Assembly (NCBI RefSeq): GCF_009184865.1
Contig: NZ_CP045096.1
Span: 5,518,001 to 5,582,000 of the forward strand
Direction of reading: 5' to 3'
From: Streptomyces phaeolivaceus
GTDB taxonomy: Bacteria; Actinomycetota; Actinomycetes; Streptomycetales; Streptomycetaceae
Length of the DNA: 64,000 nt
The notes under the pieces are model-generated. The model saw only the letters and a program-made list of their open reading frames with translations. It was not told the DNA's origin and did not search any database. The first letter of the stretch is position 1. Each line of letters starts with the position of its first letter. This document shows positions 20,201 through 27,654 of the stretch, piece by piece. Made by a program: the position numbers and the translations under genes.

Positions 20201-22169
20201 CGTCGCCGATGTCGAGGCCGGTGACGACCTCGGTCACCGTGCGCAGTTGGTCGGTGAGGACCTCAAGGCGGGCGGCGAGGGGTGCGGCCTCGGCGACGGT
20301 GGCGATGGCCTCCGTAGCAGTGGCGAGTCGCTCGATATCGGCCCGGTGGTCGGCGAAGGCGTCCTCGCGGGCGAGGTGGGCGACGGCCCGCTGCCCGAAG
20401 GCGACGAGGTCGGCCTGAGCGGCGGAGGCGAGTTCGTCGATGCGCGCGGCATCGGCGTACCGCATGTCCTTGAGCGTGAGCAGGTGACCTTGCGCCTGCC
20501 GGAGTTCGGTCAGGCCCGCCACCCAGGCGGCGGCGCCCTGGGGGACCTCGCCGCGCAGACGGCGTACCACCGTGGCGATGCGGGCCGCCGCCTCGTCGAG
20601 CGCGTCGGCGGCCTGTCGCGTGAGTGCCTGGAGGGTCTCGAACTCGGCCAGTACCTGCTGAGCGGTGGCCCGCACCTGTGTGAGCGGCTCGTGCAGATCG
20701 CCGAGTTCGGGATCGCGCAACCAGTGGTAGGAGTCGGCGGCACGGACGCAGGCCCCGGCCAGGCCCTCGTACACCGCGCTCGTCGGGGTCGTCTCGGCGA
20801 CGGCGCCCGCGATGGACAGGCAGTCGGAGATGCCGCGGACGAGATCGGCGTTGCCCACGCGGGCCAGCGGGCCGGTGCCGACGGGCCGGGCGGCGTCGTG
20901 GTCGTCGGAGACGTACGGGGAGTTCCAGAGCTGGAGCGGGTGAACGCGTTGCGGCTCGGCGTCGGTTCCCGCAGCGTCCGCGCGCAGCACCATCAGCGTG
21001 CCGTCGTCGAACAGGGCCCAGCCGTGACAGGACAGCGGGGTCGCGACCTCCTTGCGGATCACGTTGTACGGCAGCAGCAGGCTGCGGCCCTCCACGCGCG
21101 CGTGGAACGCGAAGAGGACGTCCTCGCCGTTGGGCGAGCGGACCGCCCGCTCGAATTCCAGCCCGCCGGTGTCGACGCCGTCGAACGTCTTGTACGCCCC
21201 CGTCGCCAGGCAGTACCCGCCGGGGAAGACGATCCCCTGGTCCTCGGGCAGACGGCGGCACGCCTGCCCGATGCCGTCGAGGCGGACGACGGTCCTGGTG
21301 AGCGTGTTGAAGACCAGGTAGCGGTGGACGTCCTCCTTGTAAGGGAGCACGTCCAGCAGGATGAGGGCGCCTACGCGCGCGTACGCGATGTCGGCGTCGG
21401 CGAGGGACTGCAGAGGCTCGGCGACGGGCTCGCTGTGAATGCCCTCGCCCGTCTCGGTGTCGTCCTCGACCTTGACCGTCAGCGTCCCGCCGACCGTCTC
21501 GACGAAGACCTCGCCCTCGATGGAGACGTGCGGGTGACGGCCCAGGACGTGGTCCTCGCGGGTCGACTCCGTCCACGCGAAGTCGTGGGAGGGCGGGAAG
21601 ACGTGGTCGCGTTCGCCGCGTGCGTCCAGGAAGGCCGCCCGGCCGTCGTCGGTCACCGCCCAGCGCAGGACGCGGATGTCGCCGGCCTTCTCACCGGTCT
21701 GGAAGACGGCGAGCACCTTGCCGTCGACGCGGCGGAGCCGGAGGAGGTGCGCCTGGCGGTAGTAGCGGTGCAGAGCCGCGAACTCCCGTACGAAGGCGGG
21801 GTCGTCGAGCAGGCCCGGCACGGCGTGGTCGGGTAGCCGGTTCAGGCCCCTGTCGTGCAGGGCGAAGACGTCGCCGACGGTCGTCTCCGGTTTCAGATCG
21901 AGGAAGACGTTGTGGCCGAACAGCAGCACGTCACCGACGGTGACGATGTCGCGGGGCACGCAGGTGTGCTCGGTGCGCAGCCGCTCGGTGCCGCTCAGCT
22001 CCAGCCGGGTGGAGCCGAACTCCTCGGTGCGGCGGACGTCGAGTGCCTCGGCGCGCCGGGCGAGTTCGGCGGCCTGGGCGGCCAGCCGGTCGCGCAGCAC
22101 CTCGTACGTGCCCGCGTCGAAGGCGGTGGCCGGCGCGTCCTGCCTACCGGTGTCCGGGCCGGTGGTCAT
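17202..22169 (-). CDS. Giant AAA ATPase of the 'DNA repair ATPase' family (DUF3686-like N region)
   Basis: 1,655 aa from the ATG at 22169 (GAGAGGGA ribosome site). The N-terminal 430 residues look like the DUF3686-type beta-rich region. Residues about 480-900 are helical with coiled-coil character. Near 1258-1450 is an AAA module: Walker A PPGYGKTT (about 1262), Walker B LLYLDDIQ (about 1330), then a sensor-type AGNPYTESGSRFRIPDMLTN. The family is annotated as ATPases possibly linked to DNA repair, without a proven reaction. It follows the second flotillin gene by 88 nt with a hairpin between them. A flotillin plus giant ATPase pair suggests a membrane-scaffolded machine; that is inference. 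Confidence 0.82.
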   Translation of the reverse strand: MTTGPDTGRQDAPATAFDAGTYEVLRDRLAAQAAELARRAEALDVRRTEEFGSTRLELSGTERLRTEHTCVPRDIVTVGDVLLFGHNVFLDLKPETTVGDVFALHDRGLNRLPDHAVPGLLDDPAFVREFAALHRYYRQAHLLRLRRVDGKVLAVFQTGEKAGDIRVLRWAVTDDGRAAFLDARGERDHVFPPSHDFAWTESTREDHVLGRHPHVSIEGEVFVETVGGTLTVKVEDDTETGEGIHSEPVAEPLQSLADADIAYARVGALILLDVLPYKEDVHRYLVFNTLTRTVVRLDGIGQACRRLPEDQGIVFPGGYCLATGAYKTFDGVDTGGLEFERAVRSPNGEDVLFAFHARVEGRSLLLPYNVIRKEVATPLSCHGWALFDDGTLMVLRADAAGTDAEPQRVHPLQLWNSPYVSDDHDAARPVGTGPLARVGNADLVRGISDCLSIAGAVAETTPTSAVYEGLAGACVRAADSYHWLRDPELGDLHEPLTQVRATAQQVLAEFETLQALTRQAADALDEAAARIATVVRRLRGEVPQGAAAWVAGLTELRQAQGHLLTLKDMRYADAARIDELASAAQADLVAFGQRAVAHLAREDAFADHRADIERLATATEAIATVAEAAPLAARLEVLTDQLRTVTEVVTGLDIGDATVRTSVLARIAEVLGGVNRARARLDGRRRELQEHEGRAEFAAESALLGQAVNGAFAAADSPEACDEQLARLLVQVENLEARFSEFAEFDDFLGELADRRDEIHETFSARKQTLADTRARRAERLTDSAHRVLKTITRRAATLADADAVATYFTSDPMPAKVRRIAAELRGLGDQGRAEELGGRLNSARQEALRALRDRTDLYADDGRTLRLGTHRFAVNTQPLDLTLVPHGEGLAFALTGTDYRSPVTDPDFAATRPFWDRPLPSESPEVYRAEHLAARLLDEHGPAALAEADDLPALVRQTAEVAYDEGYERGVHDHDAALILTALLRLHESAGLLRHEPAARAAAHLFWAHDTTADERDNWTRRAVSLARARDTFGLAPAIDDLVAELAREIGTRAAAAYLFEELTTGPDGFVISADSRTLLDKFRRTVGTSAYDDDLAALADPAARRQLVEAWLTSYTTATGTDTAPGDLAEAVAAELCPDLPRYESDAPVTETVEGLLGTHPRITGRTLTLHVDEFLARTSDFRAHEVPAHRAYQRLRTALVAAERTRLRLDEYRPRIMSVFVRNRLIDEVYLPLIGDSLAKQLGTTGESKRTDTGGLLLLISPPGYGKTTLMEYVADRLGMILVKVNGPALGHAVTSLDPAEAPNATARQEVEKINFALEAGTNTLLYLDDIQHTSPELLQKFIPLCDTTRRIEGVKDGEPRTYDLRGKRFAVCMAGNPYTESGSRFRIPDMLTNRADVWNLGDVLTGKEDTFALSFIENALTANPVLAPLAARDRADLDLLVRLAQGDSTAHADRLTHTYQPAELERVLAVLRHLLTARATVLAVNAAYIASAAQADATRVEPPFQLQGSYRNMNKIAQRVQPVMNHTELAALIDDHYTAEAQTLTTGAEANLLRLAELRGTLTPEQDARWTELQTAYVRTQALSGPDDDHPPAFSRRDPHLATLARAVGALGLVADRIAAVESAINRAADPRHLIANPTARHAARPVPEKE

Positions 22170-22198
22170 GGAATCCCTCTCAGGAAGTCGGTGGAGCA

Positions 22199-22239
22199 CG
22201 GTCCGGAGCCGCCGTCCCCTGTGCGGCAGCTCCGGACCG
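22199..22239. terminator. Intercistronic hairpin between flotillin and giant ATPase genes
   Basis: Arms GGTCCGGAGC and GCTCCGGACC (plus imperfect inner pairing) form a stem between the flotillin stop and the ATPase start. There is no U tract. It may lower ATPase expression relative to flotillin, or protect the upstream mRNA. Confidence 0.45.
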
Positions 22240-22257
22240 CAAATCATGGGCCGCCGG

Positions 22258-24294
22258 TCAGACCTTGGCGACGCTGCCGTTCAGGGCGGTGAGCGAGGCG
22301 TCCGCGAGTCCCAGCTCGCCGGCCTTGTCGAGCAGCTGCCGCAGCGCGGCCGAGTCGGCCCCGCCCGTCTTCATGAGCTTCATCAGCAGCGCGGAGACGG
22401 TCAGTTCCCGCACATCAGCCGTCGATACGGAGCCGAGGACGCGGCCGAGGTCGTCGGTGAAGCTGGAGGTGCCGTCCAGCCAGGGCTTCGCCAGCGCCTG
22501 GGCGGTCTCGGAGTGCTGGACGAAGCCGTCGACGCCCTTGCCGAGCGCGATCGAGGACACCAGCCGGTCGAGGAAGACCGACTCCCCGCCGACGATGTTG
22601 ATGTCGGCGTTCTCCAGCCCGGTGGCCAGCACCGTGGCCTGCGCCTCGGCGACCTGCCGCTGCACGTCCAGCCCGGCCAGCCGGATGTCCTTCTCCGCCT
22701 CCAGCCGCAGCCGGTACTCCTCGTGGCCGCGGGAGGCGTCGTCCAGGGCGGCCATGGCGGCGGCCTTGTCGGTGAGACCGGCGGCCTCGGCCTTCAGCTT
22801 CCCGCTGATGCCCTCGGCCTCGGCCAGCGCCTTGGCCCGCGCACCGTCGGCCTCGGCGCGCAGCCGGGCCTGGGTCGCCTCGGCCTCCGCGCGGCCGGCC
22901 TTCTCGATGACCTCCGCCTCCTTGTCGCGGACCTGGACGGCCGCGAGGCCCTCGGCGGCGGATTCGGCCTGGACTCCCTCGGCGAGGCGCAGCTTGGCCC
23001 GCGCGTCGAGGTCGGCAGTCTGCAACCGGGCCTCGGCCAGGGTCAGTTCCTCGGCGGCCCGGTGCGTGGCGGCCTGCTCGGCGGCCTCGGCGGCCTTGAT
23101 GTCCTTGACCAGCTTCTCCTGCGCCTGAGCCTCGGCGGCGATGATCACGGTCTCCCGCTCCCGCTCCGCCTCCTCCACGGCCCGCAGCTTCTTGATGGAC
23201 TCCTCCTGCTCGGCGACCGTACGGTCCACGGCGACGCGCTCGCGGATGACCTCGGCGATCTCTCGCTTCTCCGCCTCGACCTCCTTCGACGCGGCGATCC
23301 GCGTCAGCTCCGTCTCCCGCTCCCGCGCGATGACTTCGAGGAGACGGTCCTTCTCGATCCGCTCGGTCTCGATGGCGATGACCCGCTCACGGTTCTTCGC
23401 GGCGACCGCGACCTCACGGGCTTGGTTCTCCCGCTGCACACCCAACTGCTCCTCGGTCCGCAGGAACGCGCCCTGCGACCGGAGCCGCTCCTCCTCCATC
23501 ACCCGCGCCGTCTCGGCCTCCTCACGGGCCCGTACCGTCTCGATCTCCCTGCGCTGCTTGATCTCCGCGTCCGCCTGGCGACGCTCCAGCTCCAGGATCG
23601 CCTCGCGGGCGTCGACGTTCTGCCGGGTGATCTCCTTCTCCTCATGGCGCTGCGCCTCGTTGGTGCGTACGTGCTCCACGGCCGTCAGCTCGGTGATCTT
23701 CCGGATGCCCTGCGAGTCGAGGACGTTGGCCGGGTCGAGCTGGGTCAGCGGCGTCTGCTCCAGGTAGTCGATCGCCGCGTCCTCCAGGTGGTAGCCGTTG
23801 AGGTCGACACCGATGACCTCGATGATCCGGTACCGCAGTTCCTCGCGCTTGGTGTAGAGGTCGGTGAAGTCCAGCTGCTTGCCGACGGTCTTCAGCGCCT
23901 CGGAGAACTTCGCGTGGAACAGCTCCTGCAACGTGTCCCGGTCACTCGCCCGCGCCGTCCCGACGGCCTGGGCCACCTTGATGACGTCCTCGACGGTCTT
24001 GTTGACCTTCACGAAGAACGAGATCCGGATGTCCGCCCGGATGTTGTCCCGGCAGATCAGTCCCTCACGGCCGGCCCGCGTGATCTCGATGGTCTTCACC
24101 GAGATGTCCATCACCTCGGCCTTGTGCAGCACGGGCAGCACGACCTGCCCGGTGAAGGTCACATCGACCTTGCGCATCTTGGAGACGATCAGTGCCTTGC
24201 CCTGCTCCACCTTGCGGAACAGGCGGGCGACGACGAGTACGGCGAGCAGGCAGACGGCGACGAGCGCGCCGATGCCCACGATCATGGTGACCAT
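22258..24294 (-). CDS. Flotillin/YqiK-like SPFH protein
   Basis: 678 aa. One N-terminal helix (4-24), an SPFH domain (about 28-200, with ICRDNIRADIRISFFVKVNK), a very long charged coiled coil (about 210-560), and a C-terminal flotillin domain ending in the family-like ATGLENADINIVGGESVFLD region. Length and order match E. coli YqiK-type flotillins rather than FloT. The ATG is preceded by AAGGA at 8 nt. The YqiJ-like gene upstream supports this, and the giant ATPase downstream is probably co-transcribed. Confidence 0.9.
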   Translation of the reverse strand: MVTMIVGIGALVAVCLLAVLVVARLFRKVEQGKALIVSKMRKVDVTFTGQVVLPVLHKAEVMDISVKTIEITRAGREGLICRDNIRADIRISFFVKVNKTVEDVIKVAQAVGTARASDRDTLQELFHAKFSEALKTVGKQLDFTDLYTKREELRYRIIEVIGVDLNGYHLEDAAIDYLEQTPLTQLDPANVLDSQGIRKITELTAVEHVRTNEAQRHEEKEITRQNVDAREAILELERRQADAEIKQRREIETVRAREEAETARVMEEERLRSQGAFLRTEEQLGVQRENQAREVAVAAKNRERVIAIETERIEKDRLLEVIARERETELTRIAASKEVEAEKREIAEVIRERVAVDRTVAEQEESIKKLRAVEEAERERETVIIAAEAQAQEKLVKDIKAAEAAEQAATHRAAEELTLAEARLQTADLDARAKLRLAEGVQAESAAEGLAAVQVRDKEAEVIEKAGRAEAEATQARLRAEADGARAKALAEAEGISGKLKAEAAGLTDKAAAMAALDDASRGHEEYRLRLEAEKDIRLAGLDVQRQVAEAQATVLATGLENADINIVGGESVFLDRLVSSIALGKGVDGFVQHSETAQALAKPWLDGTSSFTDDLGRVLGSVSTADVRELTVSALLMKLMKTGGADSAALRQLLDKAGELGLADASLTALNGSVAKV

Positions 24295-24387
24295 GGCATA
24301 CGTCCTTGAGGCGTAAGGGAGTTGCAGCGTGAAGAAGAAGAGCCGGGGCGAGATCCGGCGGCGTTGCGGGTCAGGTGGTGTTGCGGG

Positions 24388-24864
24388 TCAGGCGGCGCGG
24401 TCCCGCGGATGAAGCGCGATGTCGTGTGACGTCCGCCGGCGCGGGTCTTGGCTGTCGGCGTCTCGCAGTCCGATCGCGTCGCCCGGCACGGACGGCCCGG
24501 GTTCATCGGGGAAGAGGCGGTGCAACGGCCGTACGAGCACGCGTGCCACCCGCCAGGCGAACAGCGGTGCGGCGATCAGCACGGCGATCCCGGTCAGCGC
24601 GCGCACCGGACCCGAGAGGACAAGCGGATCCAGGAGAACGGTCGCGCAGAGGCTGCCGAGCCAGGCCGCACCCGTCACCAGCGAGAACCCGACGGATACC
24701 GGCACCCCGCCCAGTCCCCAGACTTCGGCGTCCGCGTCGTTGTCGAAGCTGCCGGAGTGGGCAGCGCCCACCGCGACCAGCAGCCAGAAGCACACGACCA
24801 CGATCAGGGCGACGGTGAAGGGGAAAACCGGGTAAGTAGTGGCGGCCTCGAAGAACGTCCGCAT
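24388..24864 (-). CDS. YqiJ-like membrane protein, C-terminally shortened
   Basis: 158 aa from the ATG at 24864 (GGGGGG ribosome site). Three hydrophobic segments (about 15-36, 53-75, 85-108) match the YqiJ/NfeD-like partner of YqiK flotillins. The expected C-terminal OB-fold (about 60 residues) is missing; after residue 120 there is only a polar tail. Either this lineage lost the domain or an old truncation occurred. It is the first gene of the flotillin-ATPase operon, and dyad copy D lies 145-159 bp upstream. Confidence 0.7.
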   Translation of the reverse strand: MRTFFEAATTYPVFPFTVALIVVVCFWLLVAVGAAHSGSFDNDADAEVWGLGGVPVSVGFSLVTGAAWLGSLCATVLLDPLVLSGPVRALTGIAVLIAAPLFAWRVARVLVRPLHRLFPDEPGPSVPGDAIGLRDADSQDPRRRTSHDIALHPRDRAA

Positions 24865-25008
24865 CCCGATCCCCCCGATCGTCCCCGTCTGTGACGGCCT
24901 CAGCGCACACTCCAGGCCCTGGTGCCGGTCACCTGCCGGTGCCCGGCACCGAGGCCGATCCGTGCGCTTCCCTCCCGACCAATCCTGCCTGGGGAACACT
25001 TGACGCGC

Positions 25009-25023
25009 ATTGCTGGCTTCCGG
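25009..25023 (-). promoter_or_regulatory. TGCC-N7-GGCA dyad, copy D (YqiJ-flotillin-ATPase operon)
   Basis: Coding strand reads TGCCGGAAGCCAGCA, one position off the perfect dyad, preceded by GTGAAGAT as in copy C. Confidence 0.55.
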
Positions 25024-25067
25024 CAATCTTCACTCGGTCCTCCATGCCGGTTCCCGCTAAGAGTGCG

Positions 25068-25325
25068 TCAAGATGTTCGCCGGACGAGTGCCCGATGAGC
25101 AGGGCCGGTCAGAGGCACCGCCTGCTCCGGTGCCTCGGTCAGCCATCGCCCGCACCACGCGAACCGACCCGGACGCGGGCGGCCGTCAGCGCTCAGACCG
25201 GGCTGTCCAGGCACGTCGAGCACGACGGTCGGCCGACGGGTCGCGAATGCTCCTGCCAGGTGGCGGCAGACGGCACTGTTGGTGGTGGTGCCCGGCACCA
25301 GCACGACAGTCGGCAACGTGGCCAC
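25068..25325 (-). pseudogene. Truncated alpha/beta-hydrolase remnant
   Basis: The frame begins like an alpha/beta-hydrolase: TLPTVVLVPGTTTNSAVCRH (first strand and oxyanion loop), then RRPTVVLDVPGQPGLSADGR. It stops after about 85 residues, before the nucleophile elbow (G-x-S-x-G). After EQAVP the sequence is no longer family-like. The remaining two-thirds are absent, so this is an inactive relic. Upstream, 25326-25627, I see no other gene; its right end is AT-richer and probably carries the promoter of the gene at 25628. Confidence 0.55.
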
Positions 25326-25627
25326 CGGCTGCGGGCCGACGAGGAGCGCGCTTGTGGCCCCGGCCTCCGTTCCGATTTCGCTACGCCGATGCGGTCACGT
25401 CCCACTCGTGGAGCCGTTCGAGACACCGATCCCGTACACGTCGTCGATACGCCGGGCCCCGGTAGGCGGAAGGCGTTGCCGAGCAGTGAACCAACGCGCC
25501 CCGGCCGTCTGCCGTCTCGTGGGCGCCTGCAGCATGGGCCCCCTTAGGCACTTGAGGTGCGCGCCGCCAACGCGTCCATTTACTTTATTCTCGCGCAGTA
25601 TTTGGAGCCTTCTGGTATCGTCGCGGC

Positions 25628-26431
25628 GTGGAAATCACTCTGCAGCAGGCTGTGAGTGATCTCCGGCGGGTGCTGGAGATCATCCGGGACGTCGCGCGCG
25701 ATGTGTACGCGACCAACGCCGACCGTCATGACCCGTCTCACGGGGACGACAACGGCACTTTTGCTCAGTTGGTCTGGCGGAACATCGCCAACCTCTCCTT
25801 CCAGAAGCTTCACCAGGCAGGGATTCCGGTCCGAAAGGTCGCGGGCGGGGCGATCGAGGTCATCTCCCAGCCGTGGGTCGTGAGGGTCTACAAATTCCCG
25901 CTCACCGCCCCTGAAAAGGTGCGGGACAAGCTCGAACAGCTGAGCTGGGACGGCAGCGCCGCTCGACTTCGGGGAGCAGTGCAGAACAGCGTGGCTCAGG
26001 ACCAGATGGCGTTCGACCAGGACCCCGACTGGGCCGACAGCTTCGCGGAAGCTGTTCGTCAGGGGCATGTTCGGATCGTGCACACGGGTGATCCGGAGAC
26101 GGGTAACTGCGTCATTGAGGTGGGTCTTCCGCGGGACAACCGAGAGGGCGGTTCGCCCTGGCTTGATGGGACGGTCGAGATCCACAATGATCTCCAGCCG
26201 GGCCTTCCGGCTCCGCGATCGACCGTGGACGAACTTGTCGTGCACGGCGAGCTGCCCGACGAGAGCCTCGCAGATCAAGACCACCCGGCGTCTGAAACGG
26301 ATTCCGACGAGGACCGTACCGTTGAAGAGGAGGCCCCCAAGGCGCCTGATCACACTGACCTCAAGGAGAACGATCTGCCGCTTCGCCGGCGCACCGAAGA
26401 CACGCGCGAAGAGCGCGAGAACACAGACTGA
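25628..26431 (+). CDS. Hypothetical protein paired with XRE-ImmA/IrrE gene
   Basis: 267 aa from a GTG with no Shine-Dalgarno. A TATCGT hexamer 8 nt upstream suggests a leaderless transcript. The N-terminal 110 residues are mixed alpha/beta (LVWRNIANLSFQKLHQAGIP). The last 75 residues are very acidic and low-complexity. I recognise no family. The XRE-metalloprotease gene starts 7 nt after its stop, so the two are an operon. Substrate/antitoxin or regulator of that protease are possible roles, without direct evidence. Confidence 0.7.
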   Translation: MEITLQQAVSDLRRVLEIIRDVARDVYATNADRHDPSHGDDNGTFAQLVWRNIANLSFQKLHQAGIPVRKVAGGAIEVISQPWVVRVYKFPLTAPEKVRDKLEQLSWDGSAARLRGAVQNSVAQDQMAFDQDPDWADSFAEAVRQGHVRIVHTGDPETGNCVIEVGLPRDNREGGSPWLDGTVEIHNDLQPGLPAPRSTVDELVVHGELPDESLADQDHPASETDSDEDRTVEEEAPKAPDHTDLKENDLPLRRRTEDTREERENTD

Positions 26432-26438
26432 GAAATCA

Positions 26439-27602
26439 ATGCCGACACCGCCGCGAGGATCGAGAGGCGCTGAGCTCGCCTCCCGTTCCTTCGAACCCGA
26501 AGCTCTGACCACGGCTCGTCAGCTTCGAGGGCTCCGCAAGAACGAGCTTGCCAAGCAGGTCGGGCTCACGCCGGCAGCGGTCAGTCAGTACGAGCTGGGC
26601 CAGAGTCGGCCTTCAAGCACAGTGGTTGCGCAGTTGGCCATGGCGCTGGGAGTGCCCGCCACCTTCTTCGCCACAGGGCACCCGCATCCAACGGTGCCCA
26701 GCGCCGCCCACTTCCGAAGCCTCCGGGCGACGACGCAACTTCAACGGGATCAGGCGGTCGCGTTCGGCAAGATCGTCTGGCGGCTGGTGACGACGGTCGA
26801 GCACTACGTGGAACTCCCCCCTGCGGCACTGCCGCGCCTGGCTCTGCCGGCTGAGCCGAGCAGGGCGGACATCGCGGCTGTGGCCCGCGATGCTCGCGAG
26901 GCCATGGGGGTACCCAGCGGCCCGATCCCGCATGTGACACGACTGCTCGAAGCCCATGGCGCCGTGGTCCTGGAGCTTCCTGCGATGTCCAAGCGGGTAG
27001 ACGCCTTCTCGCATTGGTACGGGAGCAGGCCGCTGGTCTTCCGGAACCCCGCCAAGAACGACAAGGCTCGATCTCGCTTCGACGCCGCGCACGAGGCCGG
27101 GCACCTGGTCATGCACCTCGACGCTGAGCCCGGCAGCAGGATCGTCGAGAACCAGGCGCACGACTTCGCGGCTGAATTTCTGATGCCGAGCGCCGAGATC
27201 CTTGCGGAGCTTCCGAAGAGGCTGGACTGGGAGGCGCTTTACGCACTGAAGCGACGCTGGGGCGCATCGCTCAAGGCCCTCGTCTACCGTGCCCACGCCC
27301 TCGGCGCCTTCCGGGAGACGACGTACAAGCGCGCCATGATGATGCTCTCTCAGCACGGCGACCCTGAGCCTTGCGACCTCGGCCCCCGCGAAGCACCCCT
27401 CCTGCTCGAAAAGGCGGTCCGCCTTTGTGAAGAGACGGGTGTGTCGTTCGACGACCTTGTCGCCCGCTCGGGCCTGCCCTTCGAGCTTGCGAACGAGGTC
27501 TACGCCACGGCGACGATGACGAGGCCGCGCCTTTCCCTGGACGCATCCGAGGAAGGCACAAAGCCAGCCGCTCCTGAGGTGCTCATGCTTTTCCCGAGTT
27601 GA
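26439..27602 (+). CDS. XRE HTH - ImmA/IrrE metallopeptidase fusion
   Basis: 387 aa from the ATG at 26439. Residues about 25-80 form an XRE HTH (LRKNELAKQVGLTPAAVSQY). Residues about 170-290 are the ImmA/IrrE zinc-peptidase domain with HEAGH near residue 220 and the downstream AAEFLMP helix. The C-terminal 80 residues are an unassigned extension. Related proteins cleave repressors or act as regulators in mobile elements and toxin-antitoxin loci. Coupling to the upstream unknown gene and location at the left margin of the accessory block fit such a role. Confidence 0.88.
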   Translation: MPTPPRGSRGAELASRSFEPEALTTARQLRGLRKNELAKQVGLTPAAVSQYELGQSRPSSTVVAQLAMALGVPATFFATGHPHPTVPSAAHFRSLRATTQLQRDQAVAFGKIVWRLVTTVEHYVELPPAALPRLALPAEPSRADIAAVARDAREAMGVPSGPIPHVTRLLEAHGAVVLELPAMSKRVDAFSHWYGSRPLVFRNPAKNDKARSRFDAAHEAGHLVMHLDAEPGSRIVENQAHDFAAEFLMPSAEILAELPKRLDWEALYALKRRWGASLKALVYRAHALGAFRETTYKRAMMMLSQHGDPEPCDLGPREAPLLLEKAVRLCEETGVSFDDLVARSGLPFELANEVYATATMTRPRLSLDASEEGTKPAAPEVLMLFPS

Positions 27603-27621
27603 TCGTCGGGGACAACCGGGG

Positions 27622-27654
27622 TCAGGGAGACTCTTTTGGTCACCTTCTCCCTGA
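27622..27654. terminator. Hairpin between convergent genes
   Basis: TCAGGGAGA (27622-27630) pairs with TCTCCCTGA (27646-27654) around a 15-nt T-rich loop, exactly between the ends of the protease and phosphotransferase genes. It probably acts in both directions. Confidence 0.5.

Noticed and set aside
19509..21836. 775-aa open frame antisense to the giant ATPase
   Set aside because: Shadow frame with no domain; the opposite strand carries the conserved ATPase.
10586..25023. TGCCGGAA elements as ECF sigma -35 boxes (GGAAC)
   Set aside because: No conserved -10 element is found 16-18 nt downstream in the four copies.
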